Below are positions 1 to 5,885 of a stretch of 5,885 nt of DNA, piece by piece. The notes beneath the pieces were generated by a model that worked only from the letters and a program-made list of their open reading frames with translations, did no database searches and was not told the DNA's origin. The translations under genes and the position numbers were made by a program. The DNA is from Propionibacteriaceae bacterium UBA6122 (GTDB lineage Bacteria; Actinomycetota; Actinomycetes; Propionibacteriales; Propionibacteriaceae): contig DIVW01000046.1 of the NCBI GenBank assembly GCA_002428365.1, positions 144-6,028 on the forward strand, given 5' to 3'. Within the stretch, counting starts at the first letter, position 1; every line of letters starts with the position of its first letter.

Positions 1-1
1 G

Positions 2-595
2 TTCGCTGCCCTGGGCTGCATCGGCCTCGGCGGCCTGCGCGGTGCGCTGGGCGGGCTGAAAGCCGCTTTCGGTGCTTGGAAAGCAGCCGGCGGGCTCGCC
101 GGACTCGGCGGACTCGGCGGCCTCAAAGCGCTGGCCGGCGCGACGGTTGGCAACCTCTTCAACGCCATCCGAGGCCTCAAGGCCGCGGCGGGAGGCCGCA
201 CCGTACTCATGGAGTCTGGTGATCAGTTCGTCCGGAATGCCGCCAAGACGCCGGAATTGAGCGGGTATCACGACGTGATCGTCCACGGCACTCCCCTCGA
301 CTTTGGCCGTACACCGACGAGTTGGGCCGGCGGCACGAACTTCGGGCACCGCGATTTGGCAAACATGTTGCTTCACGATCCCGACTACGCCGGTGGAGCG
401 GTCCGGCTCCTGTCCTGCAAGACCGGTCAACTGGCTGATGGTGCAGCCCAGAACCTCGCCAATAAGCTAGGGGTTGACGTCCTGGCCCCAACCGACACCC
501 TTTGGGCATTCCCCGATGGGGGGCTAGTCATCGGGCCGTTCCCCAATCTGAACACGGGCACTTTCAAACTATTCGTCCCCGGAGGAAACATATGA
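2..595 (+). CDS. C-terminal part of a polymorphic toxin / type VII effector, with a putative caspase-like tail domain (5' truncated by window)
   Basis: The frame is open from base 2, so the 197 residues seen are only the end of a longer protein; the in-frame ATG at 209 is internal. Visible residues about 1-65 are a Gly/Leu/Ala-rich, weakly basic helical stretch, like the linkers before toxin tips in polymorphic toxins. Residues about 85-197 form a compact domain. It has a hydrophobic strand ending in His-Gly (DVIVHG, His at visible residue 95), then a strand ending in Ser-Cys (VRLLSCKTG, Cys at residue 139), then ANKLGVDVLAPTDTLW, and the end FVPGGNI. Hydrophobic-block-HG and hydrophobic-block-(A/S)C, 30-50 residues apart, is the signature of clan CD cysteine peptidases (caspase, CHAT, CPD). 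I have the impression of similar SC-TG/APTD tails in other actinobacterial and RHS-type toxins but know no proven activity. The stop overlaps the next start (ATGA). Toxin role is inferred from architecture and neighbours; the peptidase call is tentative. Confidence 0.75.
   Translation, partial: FAALGCIGLGGLRGALGGLKAAFGAWKAAGGLAGLGGLGGLKALAGATVGNLFNAIRGLKAAAGGRTVLMESGDQFVRNAAKTPELSGYHDVIVHGTPLDFGRTPTSWAGGTNFGHRDLANMLLHDPDYAGGAVRLLSCKTGQLADGAAQNLANKLGVDVLAPTDTLWAFPDGGLVIGPFPNLNTGTFKLFVPGGNI
101..118 (+). repeat. Two-copy 9-bp in-frame tandem repeat in the Gly/Leu-rich linker
   Basis: The unit GGACTCGGC occurs twice in tandem (101-109 and 110-118). It encodes repeated Gly-Leu-Gly inside the stretch LAGLGGLGGLKAL. 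A related sequence, GGCCTCGGCGGCCTG, lies at 23-37. The repeats explain the low-complexity helix before the toxin tip. They look like replication-slippage expansion of a spacer and need no separate function. Confidence 0.6.
581..585 (+). promoter_or_regulatory. Ribosome binding site for the putative immunity gene
   Basis: GGAGG lies six bases before the ATG at 592, inside the last codons of the toxin gene. It fixes the start of the small acidic protein at 592 rather than at the upstream in-frame start at 502. It also suggests this gene is initiated strongly in its own right as well as by coupling through the ATGA overlap, which suits an immunity protein. Confidence 0.85.
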
Positions 596-960
596 GTCTG
601 CGCAATCTGGGCTTCTACAAGGAACTGCCCTACGGCGATCCCGGTGGGATCTCAATCACCGAGCAGGCGCCCTTGGACCCAGAGACGAAGGCACGAGTGC
701 TCCACTACCTGGAGTCTGCTCCAGTGCTCGCGGCGTCTCAGGAGGTCTTTGCCGACTACTTCACTGGCGAGGCGGTGGGCAGCTGGAACGTACATACCGA
801 TGGAGAGTGGCTGTGGTACAGCGACCTACCCCACTATGTGCGCACCCACGACTCCGTCCTTGACCCAGAATTCCTGGGGCTCATTGCCGATCGAACCGAG
901 GTTCATCTAAGCCAGGATGAACTGATCCGCATCTCAATAGACCTGCGCAACGGCATCTGA
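592..960 (+). CDS. Putative immunity protein for the upstream toxin (122 aa, acidic)
   Basis: This gene encodes 122 residues from ATG 592, chosen because GGAGG sits six bases upstream and the ATG overlaps the toxin stop as ATGA. The product has no signal peptide or membrane segment, so it is probably cytoplasmic. It is strongly acidic: 20 Asp/Glu against 8 Lys/Arg. The centre (residues 63-87) is rich in aromatic residues, with GSWNVHTDGEWLWYSDLPHY, and the protein ends in a short strand-like segment, RISIDLRNGI. A small acidic protein immediately downstream of, and translationally coupled to, a toxin tip is the classic immunity arrangement. The family resembles a widespread small protein type in actinobacterial toxin loci, but I cannot attach a family name with certainty. 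Counted GC over 601-960 is about 59 percent, below the roughly 67-73 percent of sampled stretches of the ATPase gene, as expected of exchangeable toxin-immunity cargo. Confidence 0.8.
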   Translation: MSLRNLGFYKELPYGDPGGISITEQAPLDPETKARVLHYLESAPVLAASQEVFADYFTGEAVGSWNVHTDGEWLWYSDLPHYVRTHDSVLDPEFLGLIADRTEVHLSQDELIRISIDLRNGI

Positions 961-993
961 GTTGGGAACGACGACGAAGGCCAGCCCGTTGCG

Positions 994-1698
994 GTGGGGA
1001 TCACCGAGGTGATCAATCTCGGACTTCTAGTCGAACTGGGCGTCGAGTTCAGCGCAATCCAGGGCAGCACCATTCGCGATTGGGTCACGCTACCCGTTGG
1101 CGAGGAAGGCTGGACCATCGGTGCTCGCGACCTGCTCGGCGGGCCGACCCTGGCCGTCGACACTGCGGGCAACTTCGCGCGCTACCACCTGATGAAGCCG
1201 GAAGCCGCCATGGCTGCCCTGGCCGCAAAGGTCGCCGAACGTCCAGAAGAACCGACACCGCTGGACGCTGGCCAGTATTCGCGGGTTGATCGTCTGGGCT
1301 GGGAGTTCGTATTTCGCAGCCAAGCGGACGGCACCGTCGAGATGTGGTCGGCGGCGAATCAACGCTGGCAACCAGGCGACCTGCTCGGGCTGTTCCCCGA
1401 TCAGCCACCATTGCCCTTGATGCCGCTTTCCAGCGCTCTGGCTGAGGAATGGATGGCCCGGGCGCCCCAGAACACACCCGGCCTTGAATCGCACTATTAC
1501 CTGGTTGCCACCGCCACGGGTAGACAGGCGCTGTGGCAGTTTAAAAGGCCCGGAGCACCGGAGCAGTGGCGCCGCCGAGTGGCTGGCGCGCAGCGCCTCG
1601 AGGTTCTCCCAGCGACTGAGGTCGAGGCGCTTCGGTCCGCGGGTCACCACTTCGTGGAAGTGTCGGGCGATGTCTTCCGAAGCCCGCTTGGGTTGTGA
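994..1698 (+). CDS. Uncharacterised 234-aa protein in the effector-immunity/T7SS cluster
   Basis: I do not recognise this protein. It reads from GTG 994 for 234 residues, with no signal peptide or membrane helix visible. The start is uncertain: no good ribosome binding site precedes 994, whereas GTG 1009 has GGGGA eight bases upstream. The frame is the same as the preceding gene and has no other stop between them, only the TGA at 958-960. Two later segments have a similar layout of strand, turn with Gly, strand with Trp: residues about 94-118 (GWEFVFRSQADGTVEMW) and about 165-185 (HYYLVATATGRQALWQF). They may be two related beta-rich units. Between them is a Pro/Leu-rich stretch (LFPDQPPLPLMPLSSALAEEW). 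The downstream gene overlaps by GTGA, so the two are probably translated together. Position suggests a role tied to the effector, such as chaperone, adaptor or second immunity protein, but nothing in the sequence proves it. Confidence 0.65.
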   Translation: MGITEVINLGLLVELGVEFSAIQGSTIRDWVTLPVGEEGWTIGARDLLGGPTLAVDTAGNFARYHLMKPEAAMAALAAKVAERPEEPTPLDAGQYSRVDRLGWEFVFRSQADGTVEMWSAANQRWQPGDLLGLFPDQPPLPLMPLSSALAEEWMARAPQNTPGLESHYYLVATATGRQALWQFKRPGAPEQWRRRVAGAQRLEVLPATEVEALRSAGHHFVEVSGDVFRSPLGL

Positions 1699-1889
1699 CC
1701 GGCTACATGATGCCCACCGACGATGAGCTCGCCGAGAGCCTAGCGAGGGCGCGCGAGACGATTGCGAAGCTGGCAGCGATGCCACCAGAGCAGCGAAGCC
1801 ACACTGTCAATCCGAAGTTCGACGGCCCGATCGGCAATATGGATGCCCCTTATTACTCCGCACGACCCGTCGCGACCGACCCGGACTGA
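1695..1889 (+). CDS. Small uncharacterised protein (64 aa) coupled to the preceding gene
   Basis: GTG 1695 overlaps the stop of the previous gene as GTGA, which argues for translational coupling; in-frame ATGs at 1707 and 1710 are alternative starts giving 60 or 59 residues, and none has a clear ribosome binding site. The product has a charged amphipathic helix (about residues 7-28, PTDDELAESLARARETIAKL), then a Pro-rich, apparently disordered tail with PKFDGPIGNMDAPYY and the end ATDPD. There is no signal peptide or membrane segment. I do not recognise the family. Codon use keeps G/C at most third positions and the frame ends cleanly 51 bases before the ATPase start, so it is likely a real gene. 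By position it may act with the 994-1698 product. Confidence 0.55.
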   Translation: MTGYMMPTDDELAESLARARETIAKLAAMPPEQRSHTVNPKFDGPIGNMDAPYYSARPVATDPD

Positions 1890-1929
1890 GGGCGATAGGG
1901 TCGAATACGCCAGCCGCCCGCACTAGAGC

Positions 1930-1934
1930 AGGGA
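1930..1934 (+). promoter_or_regulatory. Ribosome binding site deciding a TTG start for the EccC-type ATPase
   Basis: AGGGA lies six bases before TTG 1941. The ATPase frame is open back to the TAG at 1896-1898 but has no ATG or GTG between that stop and 1941. The nearby ATG at 1936 is in another frame, which stops after 15 codons. TTG 1941 is therefore the start. The 51 bases between the small gene and this start contain no clear promoter or terminator. Confidence 0.75.
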
Positions 1935-1940
1935 AATGAC

Positions 1941-4900
1941 TTGCGCCTCAAACTTGAGCTTCAGCCCGAAAACGGCACCCTGAGCCCTATTTCAGTGACG
2001 GCCGAGGCCACTGCCACCGTTGCTGACGTAGCCGCAGCCATTCGGGCGGGCCAAACCGGAGTGCCGTGCGCGGAAACCAATCTGAGCTTGCAGATTCTCG
2101 ACAACAACAATGCGAGCCTGGACGTGTTGGCGCCGCAGTCGCTGTTGCCGGAAACCAATCTGCGCTCCGGGCAGCGCGTCCGGGTGGCACAGTGGGCCGA
2201 TTCGCGCCGCTTTGCCGAACCGACCGCTCCCCCGGCCCGATTGCGCATCACCGCCGGCCCGGGCACGGGTAGGACCTTCGATCTGCACAAGGGCCCCAAC
2301 GTGATCGGACGCGAGGCCGACTGCGATGTGGCGCTGGAAGACCTCATGGTCTCTCGGCGCCACGCTCGGGTGATCGTCGGCGACCAGATCGAAATCGTCG
2401 ACATGAACTCCGCCAACGGCGTGCTGATCGCTGATGAGTTGGTCGAGCACGCCACCCTCGGCCCCCGCGACAAGGTGCTGATCGGTGACACCGAAATCGT
2501 CGTCGAACACATCGCGCCGCCGTCTTGGAGCGCGGGTCAGGTCAACACCGAGTTCAATCGCTCGCCGCTGGTTCGTCAGCTCTACCAGGGACGCACCTTC
2601 GCCGCCCCAAAGCCGCCGGCCAAACGTCCACCGGCGAAGCTGCCGTTGGTGGCGATGGTGGCGCCACTGGCAATGGGCGCAGTCATGTACATCGTGACCC
2701 AGAGCCTGCTCAGCATCGTTTTCGTCGCCCTGAGCCCGGTGATGGCGATCGGCACCTACCTGGACCGCCGCTGGACCGAAGGCAAGGCAAAGAAGGAAGA
2801 ACTCAAGCGGTTCGAGGAGGATTTCGAAAGCCTCTCGACCGAACTCGCCGAGGCCGCCGAGCAGGAGAAGGCCGCCCGCTGTGCTGAGGTGCCGTCCCTG
2901 GCTGCGGTCGTCGAATCGGGGTTCAGCCTCAATCCAGATCTGTGGCACCGCCGTCCTGACGATGACGCGTTCCTGCTGCTCAATCTCGGCTACGGCCGCA
3001 CTGAATCTCGCAACGTCATCTCGCTGGCCGAGCGCGGCGAGACCGACGCTGAAACCTGGTCGAGGCTGCAGGGCCTAGTGGATGAATACGAGTTCATCGA
3101 CGATGTGCCGGTGCTGGCCGATCTGAATGCCTGCGCCAACCTGGGCCTGGCTGGCGAAAGTGAATGGCTGGTGCCGGTGGCCCGCAATCTGGTCGCTCAG
3201 CTGACCTGCCTGCATTCGCCAGCCGAGTTGGTGATCGCGGCAATTGCGTCCTCGGAAAGCCAGCATCGCTGGAACTGGCTGCTGTGGCTGCCGCATGTCG
3301 GCTCGGCCCACTCGCCAATGAGCGGATCACATCTGGCCGCGACCGCTGGCACGGTCTCGTCCCTGGTGGCCGGGCTGGAGGAGCTGGTAGCCCAGCGCCG
3401 CACCCAAACGACCAAGGTGCAGGTGCCGTCGGTGGTGCTACTGGTGGAGGACGACGCTCCGGTGGAACGCGGGCGCCTGGTGAGCCTGGCCGAGGACGGA
3501 CCCGAAGTCGGCGTGCACCTGGTGTGGGTGGCTGATCGCCACGAGAATCTGCCAGCGGCTTGCCACGGTTATCTGGTGCGCGACGACGCGACCGGGGCGG
3601 TGACTGCTGGCTTCGTCAAGGAGCGGCGCACCGCCGAGGTGACCCGAATCGAGACCTTCTCCGAAGTTCGGGCCTTGGAGTTGGCCCGGCATTTGGCGCC
3701 GATTCAAGATGCGGGCGCGCCGGTGCTGGATCAATCCGGCATCCCGCGCTCGGTTTCCTACCTGGCCCTAGCTGGTACCCAGCTGGCCACCGACCCCCAG
3801 GTCACCGTCGAGCGCTGGCAGGAGAACGGCTCGGTGCTCGACCCGTCCCGTGGCCGCAGCAAGACCCCGGCCACCTTGCGAGCGCTGGTCGGCCAAGGCT
3901 CCCAGGGCGAGTTCCTGCTGGATCTGCGGGCTCAAGGGCCGCACGCCCTGGTCGGCGGTACCAGCGGCGCGGGCAAGTCGGAGTTCCTGCAGGCGTGGGT
4001 GTTGGGCATGGCGGCCAGCCACAGCCCTCAGCGCGTCACCTTCCTGTTCGTCGACTACAAGGGCGGCTCGGCCTTCGCCGACTGCGTCCGGTTGCCGCAC
4101 AGCGTCGGCCTGGTCACCGACCTTTCCCCGCATCTGGTGCGCCGGGCGCTCACTTCGCTGCGTGCCGAACTGCGCTTCCGCGAGCACCTGCTGAACCGGA
4201 AGAACGCCAAAGACCTGATCTCCTTGGAGCGCACCGGCGACCCCGAGTGCCCACCATCGCTGGTGATCGTGGTCGACGAGTTCGCGGCCCTGGTTCAGGA
4301 GGTGCCCGACTTCGTCGATGGCATGGTGGACGTCGCCCAGCGCGGACGCTCCCTCGGCCTGCACCTGATCTTGGCCACCCAGCGGCCGGCCGGAGTGATC
4401 AAGGGCAACCTGCGGGCCAATACCGCGCTACGAATCGCCCTGCGAATGGCTGATGAAGGCGACTCGACCGACGTCATCGACACCGGCTTGGCTAGCGAGT
4501 TCGATCCCCGAATCCCGGGACGCGGCGCCGTCCGCACCGGGCCTGGCCGGGTGTCGCTTTTCCAGACCGGCTATGCCGGTGGGGTGACCACCGATGAGCC
4601 CGAGCCGGCTCGCATCGAGGTCGAAAGCCTGAACTTTGGTCCGGGCACCGCCTGGGAGATTCCGGTTTCGCGGACGGCTTCCGAGGCCAGTGAAGAGCAA
4701 CCCCCAGACATTGCCCGGGTGGTGAACATGATCGGGGTGGCCGCGGAGACCTGCCGGCTCCCCGAGCCGCGCAAACCGTGGCTGCCCGAGTTGGATTCGC
4801 ACTACTCGTTGGAGGCATTGCTGCAGGCGCATGCCGACCGCACCCTGACCGGACGGCTGCTGCTCGGCCTGGCTGACGATCCGGACAACCAGGCCCAACA

Positions 4901-5885
4901 CGCGGTCTATTACGACCCCGACACCGACGGCAACCTGGCGGTCTATGGCACCAGTGGCACCGGCAAGTCGGCGTTGCTGCGCAGCTTGGCGTTCGGCGCC
5001 GCGGCGCAGGCCAGCTTCAGCCGCACCGAGATCTACGGGCTGGATTTCGGCACTGCCGGGCTGGGCATGCTCGAGTCATTGCCGAATGTCGGTTCGATCA
5101 TCGAAGGCAGCGATCAGGAGCGAGTAATCCGCCTGCTGCGCCAGCTGGTTGACCTGTTGGAAGAGCGATCCAGCCGTTACGCCGAGGCGCGCGCGGGCTC
5201 GATCACCGACTATCGCCTGCACAGTGGGCGGCAGGACGAGGCCCGGATCCTGCTGCTGGTTGATGGCTTCGCAGCCTTCCGGGAGGAGTACGAAATCTCC
5301 TCAACGCTGGGCGTCTCCTACGCCCGCCTCAGCCGACTGTTGGTGGAGGGCCGGGCGGTCGGCATTCACGTCATCCTCGCGGCGGAGCGTCCCAGCGCGG
5401 TGCCGTCGTCGCTCTCGTCCAGCATTCAACGCCGCTTGGTTTTGCGGCAGGCCGACGAGGTCGCTTACGCCTCGCTGAACATTCCCAAGGACATTCTCAC
5501 CGACGCCCCACCGGGACGTGGGGTGTTCTCCGGGCAGTCCAATGAGCTTCAGGTGGCGGTGCCGACCGGATCGTCCACCCCGGCCCAGCAGGCTGCCGCG
5601 ATCGACAAGTTGGCGCAGCGCCTGGTCGACCGCGGGGTGCCAAGCGCTCCGCCGGTGCAGAAGCTACCCAGCCTGGTGCAGGCGTCCGAGGTGCCCACCA
5701 GCGTGGCCGGACTGCCGGTGCTTGGCATTGGTGAAGGCGATCTGACTCCGCTCGGCTTCCCCGCTCAGGGCGCCTTCCTGATCGCCGGCATGCCCGGCTC
5801 GGGACGCACTTCGGCTCTGCTGTGGGTGTCGCAATCGCTGCGGCGCTGGAACGCCGACGTACCGATGTACTACGTCGGCCCGCGT
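1941..5885 (+). CDS. eccC: Type VII secretion ATPase EccC/EssC-like: FHA domain plus FtsK/SpoIIIE domains (3' truncated by window)
   Basis: This is the membrane-anchored motor of a type VII (ESX) secretion system, which recognises and drives export of WXG100-type substrates. 1315 residues are visible from TTG 1941 and the frame is still open at the window end. Residues 1-85 may be a ubiquitin-like fold. An FHA domain follows (about 100-175: GR 123-124, SRRHA 138-142, NG 159-160), then a Pro/basic linker, two membrane helices (234-274), a charged helix (276-320) and an EccC central region with WNWLLWLPH (444-452). ATPase 1 is complete: Walker A GTSGAGKS (673-680), VDYKGG (704-709), Walker B ending DE (779-780), and TQRP (813-816). 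ATPase 2 has GTSGTGKS (1003-1010) but Walker B reads VDGF (Asp 1108). ATPase 3 begins with GMPGSGRT (1283-1290), Lys replaced by Arg. One unbroken chain contrasts with the split EccCa/EccCb of mycobacterial ESX-1. Family assignment is secure; the substrate is inferred from neighbours. Confidence 0.95.
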   Translation, partial: MRLKLELQPENGTLSPISVTAEATATVADVAAAIRAGQTGVPCAETNLSLQILDNNNASLDVLAPQSLLPETNLRSGQRVRVAQWADSRRFAEPTAPPARLRITAGPGTGRTFDLHKGPNVIGREADCDVALEDLMVSRRHARVIVGDQIEIVDMNSANGVLIADELVEHATLGPRDKVLIGDTEIVVEHIAPPSWSAGQVNTEFNRSPLVRQLYQGRTFAAPKPPAKRPPAKLPLVAMVAPLAMGAVMYIVTQSLLSIVFVALSPVMAIGTYLDRRWTEGKAKKEELKRFEEDFESLSTELAEAAEQEKAARCAEVPSLAAVVESGFSLNPDLWHRRPDDDAFLLLNLGYGRTESRNVISLAERGETDAETWSRLQGLVDEYEFIDDVPVLADLNACANLGLAGESEWLVPVARNLVAQLTCLHSPAELVIAAIASSESQHRWNWLLWLPHVGSAHSPMSGSHLAATAGTVSSLVAGLEELVAQRRTQTTKVQVPSVVLLVEDDAPVERGRLVSLAEDGPEVGVHLVWVADRHENLPAACHGYLVRDDATGAVTAGFVKERRTAEVTRIETFSEVRALELARHLAPIQDAGAPVLDQSGIPRSVSYLALAGTQLATDPQVTVERWQENGSVLDPSRGRSKTPATLRALVGQGSQGEFLLDLRAQGPHALVGGTSGAGKSEFLQAWVLGMAASHSPQRVTFLFVDYKGGSAFADCVRLPHSVGLVTDLSPHLVRRALTSLRAELRFREHLLNRKNAKDLISLERTGDPECPPSLVIVVDEFAALVQEVPDFVDGMVDVAQRGRSLGLHLILATQRPAGVIKGNLRANTALRIALRMADEGDSTDVIDTGLASEFDPRIPGRGAVRTGPGRVSLFQTGYAGGVTTDEPEPARIEVESLNFGPGTAWEIPVSRTASEASEEQPPDIARVVNMIGVAAETCRLPEPRKPWLPELDSHYSLEALLQAHADRTLTGRLLLGLADDPDNQAQHAVYYDPDTDGNLAVYGTSGTGKSALLRSLAFGAAAQASFSRTEIYGLDFGTAGLGMLESLPNVGSIIEGSDQERVIRLLRQLVDLLEERSSRYAEARAGSITDYRLHSGRQDEARILLLVDGFAAFREEYEISSTLGVSYARLSRLLVEGRAVGIHVILAAERPSAVPSSLSSSIQRRLVLRQADEVAYASLNIPKDILTDAPPGRGVFSGQSNELQVAVPTGSSTPAQQAAAIDKLAQRLVDRGVPSAPPVQKLPSLVQASEVPTSVAGLPVLGIGEGDLTPLGFPAQGAFLIAGMPGSGRTSALLWVSQSLRRWNADVPMYYVGPR
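2071..2162 (+). repeat. Direct repeat of 14 bp, copies 78 bp apart and in phase, within the ATPase N-terminus
   Basis: CGGAAACCAATCTG occurs at 2071-2084 and again at 2149-2162, and the match extends to 17 bp with one mismatch. The copies are exactly 26 codons apart and in the same phase, encoding ETNL(S/R) twice. They lie in the segment before the FHA domain. This could be a chance match or the remnant of a small internal duplication. Confidence 0.5.

Noticed and set aside
72..260. A 62-codon plus-strand open frame at the window start
   Set aside because: It is out of frame with the toxin tail and Ser/Arg/Pro-rich. The tail frame contains the coherent domain and couples to the next gene.
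502..591. Upstream in-frame start (position 502) for the immunity gene
   Set aside because: It would overlap the conserved end of the toxin by about 90 bases, while ATG 592 has an ideal GGAGG site and an ATGA overlap.
1090..1785. A 231-codon open frame on the minus strand
   Set aside because: It is antisense to the 234-aa gene. The + strand frame is better supported by its GTGA link to the next gene and more protein-like composition. Because the + gene is itself unrecognised, this rejection is a little less secure than the others.
1891..1911. Possible hairpin GGCG...CGCC between the small gene and the ATPase gene
   Set aside because: The stem is only four base pairs with a 13-base loop and no following T-run. 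It is not a credible terminator.
1936..1983. ATG at 1936 as a start codon near the ATPase
   Set aside because: It is in a different frame and stops after 15 codons. The ATPase itself must begin at TTG 1941.
1992..2948. A 318-codon open frame on the minus strand
   Set aside because: It lies entirely antisense to the FHA and membrane part of the ATPase, whose domains are unmistakable. Its translation is His/Arg/Gly-rich with no recognisable domain. It is a high-GC shadow frame.
3768..4364. A 198-codon open frame on the minus strand
   Set aside because: It is antisense to the ATPase 1 domain. Its low stop density follows from high GC, and no domain is visible.
3560..4453. A 297-codon open frame on the plus strand
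   Set aside because: It is out of frame with the ATPase across its first P-loop domain and gives an Arg/Gly/Pro/Ala-rich translation typical of a shadow frame.

Overview
The window comes from a high-GC Gram-positive bacterium, most likely an actinobacterium (Actinomycetota). The evidence is strong G/C preference at third codon positions, GTG and TTG starts, and a single-chain type VII secretion (ESX-like) ATPase with an N-terminal FHA domain, an arrangement common in non-mycobacterial actinobacteria. A finer assignment is not supported. All real genes lie on the + strand and read as one closely packed cluster.

Layout. (1) Positions 2-595 hold the 3' end of a large gene that starts before the window. 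A Gly/Leu/Ala-rich helical stretch is followed by a compact C-terminal domain, the usual architecture of a polymorphic toxin or type VII effector. The tail has a hydrophobic-strand-His-Gly motif and, 44 residues later, a hydrophobic-strand-Ser-Cys motif, resembling the catalytic dyad of caspase-like (clan CD) cysteine peptidases. (2) Positions 592-960 hold a small, very acidic protein, overlapping the toxin by ATGA and preceded by a good GGAGG site; it is the probable immunity protein. (3) Positions 994-1698 hold a 234-residue protein I do not recognise. (4) Positions 1695-1889 hold a small 64-residue protein, coupled to the previous gene by a GTGA overlap. (5) From 1941 to the end of the window runs a large EccC/EssC-type FtsK-SpoIIIE ATPase, incomplete at its 3' end. 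It has a ubiquitin-like N-terminal segment (weakly supported), a canonical FHA domain, two transmembrane helices, a complete first ATPase domain, a second ATPase domain with an intact Walker A but no Walker B Glu, and the start of a third with a Lys-to-Arg change in its P-loop.

How the parts may work together (inference): the effector is secreted by the type VII apparatus whose motor is the last gene, and the acidic protein protects the producer. The two unknown genes between them are placed where an effector-specific chaperone, adaptor or second immunity protein would sit. No WXG100 substrate, EccB, EccD, EccE or mycosin gene is inside the window. No RNA gene, CRISPR array, insertion sequence, convincing promoter or terminator was seen.
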